From Prevotella sp. (lineage in GTDB: Bacteria; Bacteroidota; Bacteroidia; Bacteroidales; Bacteroidaceae), in the NCBI GenBank assembly GCA_021204735.1, contig JAJPYV010000407.1, positions 1 to 14,047 on the forward strand: 14,047 bases of DNA, written 5' to 3'. Each line of letters begins with the position of its first letter. The first letter of the stretch is position 1. Positions 1 to 5,956 of this stretch are shown piece by piece. Both the position numbers and the translations under genes were made by a program. A model generated the notes under the pieces. That model had not been told where the DNA came from and did no database searches. It was given only the letters and a program-made list of their open reading frames with translations.

Positions 1-19
1 ATAGGTGTATAAGAGACAG
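1..19 (+). other. Residual Nextera/Tn5 mosaic-end adapter at contig edge (artefact)
   Basis: Bases 5-19 (GTGTATAAGAGACAG) match exactly the last 15 bases of the 19-bp Tn5 mosaic end used in Nextera libraries (AGATGTGTATAAGAGACAG). Over all 19 positions 17 agree. It lies exactly at the first base of the window, where untrimmed adapter would remain at a contig end. These bases are therefore probably not genomic, and real sequence begins near base 20. Any reading frame running through this stretch should be cut there. Confidence 0.9.
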
Positions 20-122
20 GAGCATTATCGCTTGGATTTTGACTTCTATGCTCTTGCAATTGGATTGCTGATATATTTACGGTGTAGGCGCAAATAAATA
101 ATAGAGTTATTAATCGTGTCAT
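20..122 (-). CDS. Partial secreted protein, N-terminus only (runs off contig)
   Basis: An ATG at 122-120 overlaps the TGA of the preceding four-helix-bundle gene (121-119) in the ATGA arrangement used twice elsewhere in this operon. The frame stays open to the window edge. Thirty-four codons are genomic, and the six beyond them come from the adapter. The start reads MTRLITLLFICAYTVNISA, then IQLQEHRSQNPSDNA: one basic residue, a hydrophobic core of about 12 residues, and a plausible signal peptidase I site after ISA near residue 19. This is therefore probably an exported protein, in keeping with the upstream enzymes. Too little remains to name a family. The position suggests another polysaccharide-utilisation enzyme or binding protein, but that is inference from context only. 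Confidence 0.55.
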
Positions 123-520
123 TTTTGAATGTATTGTTTTTGTTTTTTCAATTTGGCGTCTTTAAGCTCATTTTCCTTGGCGGTTTTTACTATTTTGACG
201 AGAATACTAATGATTTCATCATTGTCATGGAATATTGAGTTGTATTCCTCTTTTGAGAGGTATTTGGCGTCGTATAGTGTAGTGAGCCAATTCTCGGTCT
301 CGTTGGCCTCTTTCAGGGCGATTTGCATCTTGCTGATAAAATCAGGACGGCTTTGGGCAAATTGTGCTTCGGCTACGTTTGCCGCGATACTCGTGCCACT
401 CCGAAAAACTTGATCCAACATCCCTCTACCTTTCTTGTCGATTTTTTTGCTTTGCAAATAATCAACCATCTTGATGAGACGTCTATTGAATAAAGCTGCC
501 TTTTCGGAAATTATGCCCAT
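119..520 (-). CDS. Four-helix bundle protein (S23 / 23S rRNA intervening-sequence protein family)
   Basis: This 133-residue protein carries the family signature RSGTSIAANVAEAQ at residues 40-53, followed by FISKMQIALKEANETENWL at 61-79. Both are diagnostic of the four-helix-bundle family first seen in proteins encoded by 23S rRNA intervening sequences and related to the Avd accessory protein of diversity-generating retroelements. No signal peptide is visible and the C-terminus is lysine-rich, so it is probably cytosolic and may bind nucleic acid. The role of free-standing copies is not established. I chose the ATG at 520 because the family usually begins about 40 residues before the RSGTS motif. 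An upstream in-frame ATG at 619 would add 33 Tyr/Arg/Asn-rich residues that do not look like family sequence. It is the only non-secreted product in this run, follows a heptamer repeat, and its stop overlaps the next start. Confidence 0.85.
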   Translation of the reverse strand: MGIISEKAALFNRRLIKMVDYLQSKKIDKKGRGMLDQVFRSGTSIAANVAEAQFAQSRPDFISKMQIALKEANETENWLTTLYDAKYLSKEEYNSIFHDNDEIISILVKIVKTAKENELKDAKLKKQKQYIQK

Positions 521-613
521 AATATATGTTCTTATTCTATAATTTTTATAATTCTTATTCCTCCTGTAATATTGTGCAAAGCAAAGTGTTAATAGGAAAA
601 GTTTCGAGGAAAT

Positions 614-662
614 GCTCATTCTTCACTCTTCACTCTTCATTCTTCACTCTTCACTCTTCACT
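614..662. repeat. Seven-base tandem repeat (unit AGTGAAG on the minus strand)
   Basis: Six consecutive 7-base units occupy 621-662 (CTTCACT on the plus strand; the unit at 635-641 reads CTTCATT). A degenerate seventh copy, GCTCATT, lies at 614-620. The array sits between the GH78 fusion gene and the four-helix-bundle gene and overlaps the 3' end of the former: its last three residues (Ser-Glu-Glu) and its stop are encoded by repeat units. Because the period is not a multiple of three and each unit contains TGA, all three minus-strand frames close within 21 bases. Copy number may vary by replication slippage. Confidence 0.95.
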
Positions 663-3600
663 CAGTTCTACGTGTTTTATCCTCTGCCGTCTCCATGTAT
701 AAATACAGTGCAAATGTCCGTCTTCTGTCTGAATTATGGATGGATAGGAGTACTGACTGACAGGAGAGTCCTCAATGGTAATCCAGTGCTGCCAGTTTAC
801 GCCATCGTCAGAAATGAGCAGCGACAATGGGGTGCGCACGCCTTTTCCACTTTTTATTCCATGTGGTATCGGCTTTTCATTGCAAATCATAACATGTCTG
901 CCATCTCGGAGGGTAACTGCATCGAGACCGCTGTTGTTGTTCGGGGTGTCGATTAATTGGAGTTTGGACCAGGTAACACCATTATCTTTGCTGTACGTTA
1001 TTCCGATATGCTCACTGCGCGTGCGTGCAACGGCAGCAAGTGTGCCGTCGGAAAGTGTGATTATTGAAGGTTGGATTGCATCGACACTACTGTCAGCTTC
1101 CACGAAGTCGGTACGTTGCCACGACTTGCCGTTGTCATCGGAATACTCGAAATAGATACGCCATCCGCCTTTTTCAACACTCGTAGGAGCTATTAGTCTG
1201 CCGTTGGAGAGAATAGGCTTGTTCTTTACCGGACCGAGATAATTTTCCTGCAGTGGCTCACGCTTGCTCCATGTCTTGCCATTGTCTTTCGAGCGCACAA
1301 GCCAGCCTGTCCAGTCAGACACCGACTCTCCGATTTTGAAGTAAATCTGCAGTTCCCCATTAGGATTCTGGTAAACGACTGGATTCCAGCATGCCTTGCG
1401 CAACGTGTCGGAGAAGACACCATCGGCGACCATTTGCGGTGCTGTCCAGGTATCTGACCCCTTCGGCTTGCGTGACACCCAGATACACACATCAGGGTTG
1501 CGTTCCTTAGTACCTCCGAAATACGTCGCCACGAGGTCACCATTGGAAGCCTCTGCAATTGTAGCTGAGTGACATTCTGGGAAGGATGTCTGCTTATAAA
1601 GGAACTCATCGGTAATTATTGCCGCATCTCGCATAGGTATGTTGGCAGTGAAGTCGTAAGAGCCAGAGCCGATTTCCTTTTGCGAGTCGTCTGGGAAGAA
1701 AAGTAAAGCAGATGTGTTGGCAGGGATTTCCACGTGCCACAGCAGATTGCCGTTGGATTTGTGCCAGCGGCTCACAATGTCTCCATAGATAGAATGATAA
1801 GAAGCATCGATATCGTCAAGTTCATCCGTGAGGAAGTCTGGTTTCATTATAATGCGCTTAAAACCAGTGAACGTACTGTCGGAGCGTATTCCTGCCACAT
1901 CTTCGAAGATCCAGGAAAGCAGGTCTCCTAACAGCATAATGTGGTTGCCACTGTTCATAGCCGGGTCTGCCGTATCCCCGTTCCACAGTTCCCAAATCGT
2001 AGTAGCTCCCTTTTCAGTCATGTAGCCCCAGCTTGGATATTTTTTGTTGGTGGCAAGCAGCCAGGCAATATCAGAGCGTCCCATATCAGTGAGTGCATGC
2101 ATGAGCCACTGTACGCCGATTATGCCACATGAGATAAACCCATTGTTGAGTGTTATGATGTTCGTTATAATATTTTTCTGTACCTCTGAGCGCACGTAAT
2201 CATCGTCTATCATACCAAAAGTGAGAGGTAACAGGTTGGCTGTAACCGTATTGTTGCCATAGAACGTGCTGTCAGGATAAAGCAGTAGGCTCTCGCCTGG
2301 TAATACACTGCTGCCACGGTTTATGGAGAGGAATTTATCGTTGAAAGCAGTTTTGGTAATCTGTGCTTCTTTGTCAAACTCGTCTGCATCACTGTCATAT
2401 CCGAGAATGTTGGCGAACTTCTGCATCAATCTGTTCAGATGGTAATAGTACGCCGTAGCGATTAGTGTTCCGTCTGTGATGCGCGCCGGGTCTTTAGAAT
2501 GAATCAGCGAAGGCTCCTCAGGGGGCACACACCAGTCTCCATACTTGTCACGCGGCATAAGACCGTCTTTGCCATACTGATATTTAAGATGTGCTAACCA
2601 TTTCTTGACCGCAGGATAATATTTTTTGAGAGGAGCGATGTCACCATATTGGTTGTACATCATTTCCAATGAGAAGGGGAGCGTGGAGGGCCAAGTGACG
2701 TTATCAGAGAAATAGTTCCAATAAGCAGGAGCCACATCAGGGATGCAGCCATCTTCACGCTGCGACTCAACGATGTCTCTTGTCCACTTAGAATAGAGAT
2801 TATTGTTGTCGAAGAGAAACGCCTCACCGAAACAGCCACGTGCACGGTCGCCTAACCATGGTTGCCGCTCATCACGCTGTGGGCAATCCACTGGCATACC
2901 TTTATAATTGGAGAGAACTCCCCATACCGCATTATTGTAAATCTTGTTTACGATAGAATCACCACAAGAGAAGAAGCCTGTCTGCGCCATATCATCAGAT
3001 ACAACCTCTCCAATAACGTTATCAACGGAGAGAGATGGAATACCTGTTACCATGGCATAACGGAAACCATGATAAACAAAGGAAGGTGCCCACCATCTAT
3101 CTTTCTCCATGCCCGAAGGCACATATTTGTCGGTAGAGAGAGCATTGCGGAAATTGTCACGGTATAGATTGCCTGCAGAGTCGAGGGACTCGGCAAAACA
3201 GACAAAGACCGTATCGCCTGGAGAAGTGTTGTTGATGCAGAGACGGAGCCAACCCGCCATGTTCTGCCCCATGTCTACGAGGAAACCATCCCCCTGTTTT
3301 TTGACGGAGATAGGAGAGAGTGACTTGAGGACTCGCATATTCTCTGACATCGCTCCACGTAGGGTACCATCTGGAATAGCCGCACGTTCAGCAAAGAGCC
3401 AGGATGAATCGTCGTAGCCAACGCAAGACCAGTCGCCCAAATCTTTGCGCTCGTCATAGATCTCTCCATCGTACTCGTTGGCAGAGCGTATTGGTCCATC
3501 GGGAGTGAGTCGCCACTTATTGTCAGAAGATACGACAAATTTAGAACCGTCATCATAGAGAATTATGAGGTTAAGGCGCAACTTAGGGAAGCCGAAATTG

Positions 3601-4376
3601 TTGATTTTGTAGAGCTTCTTATTCTGCTGCATGGTAAAGAATCGGCCGTTGGAAAGAGTAACACCGATAGCATTATTGTCAGCGTTGAGCAAGTCGGTTA
3701 CATCGAATGCATTATAGAGCACTGTCTTGCGGTAATCGGTAGGAGCAGGAGCAAGGACTTGGTCGCCAATGCGCTTGCCATTGATGAACGCCTCGTAGAG
3801 CCCGAGCCCCGATATGTAGAGGGTGGCACGAGAAACCTGCTTGGAAACCTTGAATTCTGTACGAAGATAACGGGAAGACAGGCGGCTATGAACAGTAAGA
3901 CTGTCCCATGGCATCGCTTGGTCAAGCCCAATCCACTGCCCTTTCCAGTCTGATTCGTTGAGAAGTCCGATGTTCCAGGAAGCGATGTCACTCCAGTCGG
4001 AAGCACCTTGCGTGGTGTTGACTTGCACACGCCAGTAGCAACGGGTGTCACTTCGGAGTTCTTTGCCTGCGTAGGTAATCCACTGCGACTGGTCGGAGTT
4101 GGCGGTGACATCCCATAGGTCACCATCCAAAGCTTGCGCCTTGTCAGCAGACGAGGAAACGATTATATGATAAGAAGTCTGCATTACATCGTTCAAGTCA
4201 GAGACGATTTGCCAGCCCAAACGGGGATTTGGAGTGTCGATACTCATTGGGTTGAGCATGCGCTCCGTTCTTAAATCTGTTATGGAAACTGTGTAGGTTG
4301 GGTTTTTATCTTTGGCTATCGAAAAAGAGGATAGACAAAGCAAAACAATTGCTGTAAATATTGTTTTTCTTATCAT
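651..4376 (-). CDS. Bimodular glycosidase: GH78 alpha-L-rhamnosidase fused to GH33-type sialidase-like propeller
   Basis: The 1241-residue protein begins with a signal peptide (cleavage probably after FSIA, residue 21). Residues about 28-830 have the GH78 plan: fibronectin-like start (TDLRTERMLNPMSID), substrate-binding beta domains (GLGLYEAFINGKRIGDQ, 190-206), then an (alpha/alpha)6 catalytic barrel. The barrel carries the acidic signature DCPQRDERQPWLGD (497-510, with the likely general acid Glu503) and the likely base Glu796 in ATTIWELWNGD. From about 918 a second enzyme-like domain starts (FPECHSATIAEA, 932-943; FGGTKERNPDV). It has four Asp-box motifs (SKDNGKTW 1029, SDDNGKSW 1079, SKDNGVTW 1129, SDDGVNW 1189), the mark of sialidase-type beta-propellers (BNR). 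GH78 removes terminal alpha-L-rhamnose, and GH33 includes sialidases and Kdo hydrolases. Joined, they suit Rha-(1,5)-Kdo, the RG-II chain C. That pairing is inference. It follows the GH140 gene by 21 bp. Confidence 0.88.
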   Translation of the reverse strand: MIRKTIFTAIVLLCLSSFSIAKDKNPTYTVSITDLRTERMLNPMSIDTPNPRLGWQIVSDLNDVMQTSYHIIVSSSADKAQALDGDLWDVTANSDQSQWITYAGKELRSDTRCYWRVQVNTTQGASDWSDIASWNIGLLNESDWKGQWIGLDQAMPWDSLTVHSRLSSRYLRTEFKVSKQVSRATLYISGLGLYEAFINGKRIGDQVLAPAPTDYRKTVLYNAFDVTDLLNADNNAIGVTLSNGRFFTMQQNKKLYKINNFGFPKLRLNLIILYDDGSKFVVSSDNKWRLTPDGPIRSANEYDGEIYDERKDLGDWSCVGYDDSSWLFAERAAIPDGTLRGAMSENMRVLKSLSPISVKKQGDGFLVDMGQNMAGWLRLCINNTSPGDTVFVCFAESLDSAGNLYRDNFRNALSTDKYVPSGMEKDRWWAPSFVYHGFRYAMVTGIPSLSVDNVIGEVVSDDMAQTGFFSCGDSIVNKIYNNAVWGVLSNYKGMPVDCPQRDERQPWLGDRARGCFGEAFLFDNNNLYSKWTRDIVESQREDGCIPDVAPAYWNYFSDNVTWPSTLPFSLEMMYNQYGDIAPLKKYYPAVKKWLAHLKYQYGKDGLMPRDKYGDWCVPPEEPSLIHSKDPARITDGTLIATAYYYHLNRLMQKFANILGYDSDADEFDKEAQITKTAFNDKFLSINRGSSVLPGESLLLYPDSTFYGNNTVTANLLPLTFGMIDDDYVRSEVQKNIITNIITLNNGFISCGIIGVQWLMHALTDMGRSDIAWLLATNKKYPSWGYMTEKGATTIWELWNGDTADPAMNSGNHIMLLGDLLSWIFEDVAGIRSDSTFTGFKRIIMKPDFLTDELDDIDASYHSIYGDIVSRWHKSNGNLLWHVEIPANTSALLFFPDDSQKEIGSGSYDFTANIPMRDAAIITDEFLYKQTSFPECHSATIAEASNGDLVATYFGGTKERNPDVCIWVSRKPKGSDTWTAPQMVADGVFSDTLRKACWNPVVYQNPNGELQIYFKIGESVSDWTGWLVRSKDNGKTWSKREPLQENYLGPVKNKPILSNGRLIAPTSVEKGGWRIYFEYSDDNGKSWQRTDFVEADSSVDAIQPSIITLSDGTLAAVARTRSEHIGITYSKDNGVTWSKLQLIDTPNNNSGLDAVTLRDGRHVMICNEKPIPHGIKSGKGVRTPLSLLISDDGVNWQHWITIEDSPVSQYSYPSIIQTEDGHLHCIYTWRRQRIKHVELSEE

Positions 4377-4397
4377 ACTAATCGCTTAAGTTTTATT

Positions 4398-5864
4398 TTA
4401 ATGCTTTTCAGTAAGTTGCGTGGCAGTTGTGGAGATGTAGTCCTTGACTGTGTCGATTGCAATGAGTACACGGTCACTGCCGCGGAGATATGCAGCATCG
4501 TATGAGAACTCAGTAACTTTTGAGTCGAACTCTCCTAAATAGGTCAGAGAGCCGTCAGACGGGTTCATCCACCAAACATTCTTTTTACTACCACTGATTT
4601 TGGAAAGGTCGATAGACATCGGTTTTCCACTGTAATTGTAGACAAGCAGATAATCGTTGCCCCTTGTAGCTATGATTCGGTCGTAACGCTCACCATTCTG
4701 ACTTGCTATGACACTTTGGTCTGGTATTCTGTCAGTGAATGGGAGGGAGAGAATGAGCCATTTGAGATATTTCATTTGATTATAACCTGGATCCTTGATT
4801 GCATCCCACCAAGGTGTCTCAGCTCCGTATGAAGCGAGCAGACCAGGACGGATAAACTGCATAATAGAATTATGTCCGTAGGTATGCCCGAAAGACCCGG
4901 CGAAAACTGACCAGTAGGCGTAGCGTCTGACGTCATAGTCCATCCAGCGTGGTGCTTGCAAGTCGTGCAGTCCCTGTGGAATGTCCTCGTATGAAGGTTC
5001 ACCGTCGAGAACAGGACGGATAGGTGACTTCTCCCAACTAAGGTCAACATAGCGCCAGTTGTCTTCCTCCGTATTCTCCTTAATTGTATAATCACCGTCA
5101 CCGTTACGCTGTCCATAACGCCTATGTCCGCTTTGGAACATATTGAAGTCGAGCCAATCGCGGTCATTGAACCAGCGTGCGGAGGTTGTCCTGCCACGCG
5201 GGTGGAAAGTCATGAGGTGGTCAGGATCAATCTTCTTGATAGCGTTAGCCATGGCATCCCATATTTCAGGTGACTTATCACCCATGATATCGCCACCAAT
5301 CATCCAAATGATATTAGGCTTGTCCTTGTAGCGTTCTGCAAGGAACTTGCCGAGTGCCTCACCCTTCTTGACGTCCATTTGCGGAATCATGGAGCCCCAA
5401 ATGCAATCCATAGCGATGTATATTCCGTTGCGCTCTGCCACATCAACGATATAATCGAGGTGCTCCCAATAGCCGTAAACGCCATTCTTGGAGACCTTGG
5501 AAAAGTCGAACTCAGCATTGTTGGCGGCATATCCGTAGATATTGAAGGTAGGTATAGCGTTAAGCACCTGAATCTGTTCTACATTGTAGCCAGCTTTTCG
5601 CTCTGCATCCAAATAGAACTCTGCTTCCTCTCGGTTCAGACGTTCTGGTAATAGCCATGCTGTATTCCCCAACCAGAAAAATGGGGTACCGTTCTCGTGA
5701 ACGAGAAATTTGCTGTTTTCAGACACAATGAGTTTTCCATTATCCCACGGCTTGTAAATGCCGTCGGCGGCGATGGAGAGGGATGCCAAAAGAAAAAATA
5801 GCCCCCAAGCCCCCCTAAGGGGGATGTTCAAGAGGGTGGAAATAATGTTTGATATTTTTTTCAT
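4398..5864 (-). CDS. GH140 apiosidase-like enzyme (DUF4038)
   Basis: This 488-residue secreted protein has a DUF4038-type TIM barrel: GKLIVSENSKFLVHENGTPFFWLGNTAW (43-70), KAGYNVEQIQVL (90-101), IIWMIGGDIMG (185-195), HPRGR (221-225) and PVLDGEPSYE (284-293). A C-terminal beta domain follows (about 385-470; YDRIIATRGNDYLLVYNYSGKP). Asp192 and Glu289 sit in the places of the acid/base and nucleophile of the characterised GH140 apiosidase BT1012. As I recall, those are Asp187 and Glu284, the same spacing of 97 residues. Known GH140 members cleave the apiose-galacturonic acid bond that joins RG-II side chains A and B to the backbone. The signal peptide is odd: a REP-like palindrome encodes part of its n-region (residues 13-21), leaving the hydrophobic core GLFFLLASLSIA intact. 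It lies 92 bp after the GH95 gene. Confidence 0.88.
   Translation of the reverse strand: MKKISNIISTLLNIPLRGAWGLFFLLASLSIAADGIYKPWDNGKLIVSENSKFLVHENGTPFFWLGNTAWLLPERLNREEAEFYLDAERKAGYNVEQIQVLNAIPTFNIYGYAANNAEFDFSKVSKNGVYGYWEHLDYIVDVAERNGIYIAMDCIWGSMIPQMDVKKGEALGKFLAERYKDKPNIIWMIGGDIMGDKSPEIWDAMANAIKKIDPDHLMTFHPRGRTTSARWFNDRDWLDFNMFQSGHRRYGQRNGDGDYTIKENTEEDNWRYVDLSWEKSPIRPVLDGEPSYEDIPQGLHDLQAPRWMDYDVRRYAYWSVFAGSFGHTYGHNSIMQFIRPGLLASYGAETPWWDAIKDPGYNQMKYLKWLILSLPFTDRIPDQSVIASQNGERYDRIIATRGNDYLLVYNYSGKPMSIDLSKISGSKKNVWWMNPSDGSLTYLGEFDSKVTEFSYDAAYLRGSDRVLIAIDTVKDYISTTATQLTEKH
5797..5826. repeat. G/C-rich REP-like palindrome inside the GH140 signal-peptide coding region
   Basis: The plus strand here reads AATAGCCCCCAAGC, then CCCCCTAAGGGGGATG. 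The CCCCC/GGGGG arms at 5811-5815 and 5819-5823 can form a short strong stem around a 3-base loop, with a further C-run just outside. C-run/TAA/G-run units of this kind occur dispersed in Bacteroidetes genomes (recalled, not searched). On the coding strand it encodes Asn-Ile-Pro-Leu-Arg-Gly-Ala-Trp-Gly, which interrupts an otherwise ordinary signal peptide. Its composition contrasts with the A/T-rich sequence on both sides. Confidence 0.65.
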
Positions 5865-5898
5865 AACAATTTTTATTTAATCATTTTTTGTCTTTGTA

Positions 5899-5919
5899 GG
5901 GACATAATTTATTATGCCC
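5899..5919. repeat. REP-like hairpin in the GH95-GH140 gap
   Basis: GGGACATAA at 5899-5907 pairs with TTATGCCC at 5912-5919, giving eight base pairs with one bulged A and a 4-base TTTA loop. It lies in the only sizeable gap (5865-5956, 92 bp) between enzyme genes. It has no T-run after it on the minus strand, so it does not look like an intrinsic terminator. It could be a dispersed REP element or a message-processing or stability hairpin between the two genes. Confidence 0.6.
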
Positions 5920-5956
5920 GAATATCACTTAGAGATGAACATAATTAACATTCACG

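Noticed and set aside
1..19. Genuine transposon end
   Set aside because: The match is to the engineered mosaic end used in sequencing kits and sits at the first base of the sequence. There is no transposase or target duplication.
560..565. AGGAGG on the minus strand as a Shine-Dalgarno site
   Set aside because: No ATG, GTG or TTG lies within 5-12 bases downstream, and the ATG at 520 is 39 bases away. Strong Shine-Dalgarno use is also not typical of this group.
521..619. Longer start (ATG at 619) for the four-helix-bundle gene
   Set aside because: The extra 33 residues are Tyr/Arg/Asn-rich and unlike the family, and this ATG lies in the edge of the heptamer array. The ATG at 520 gives a normal family length.
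614..662. CRISPR array or phase-variation switch
   Set aside because: Units are 7 bases with no spacers, so it is not CRISPR. Because all frames close within 21 bases, length change would not turn the upstream gene on or off.
3698..4126. 142-codon minus-strand open frame inside the GH78 gene
   Set aside because: It lies wholly within a clearly coding frame, has no family motif, and is rich in Pro, Ser, Thr and Arg as expected of an out-of-frame reading. The other embedded frames on both strands, such as 612-956 and 8977-9366 on the plus strand, are rejected for the same reason.
5899..5919. Intrinsic terminator between the GH95 and GH140 genes
   Set aside because: On the minus strand the stem is not followed by a T-run, the stem is weak in G/C, and the next gene continues the same pathway.
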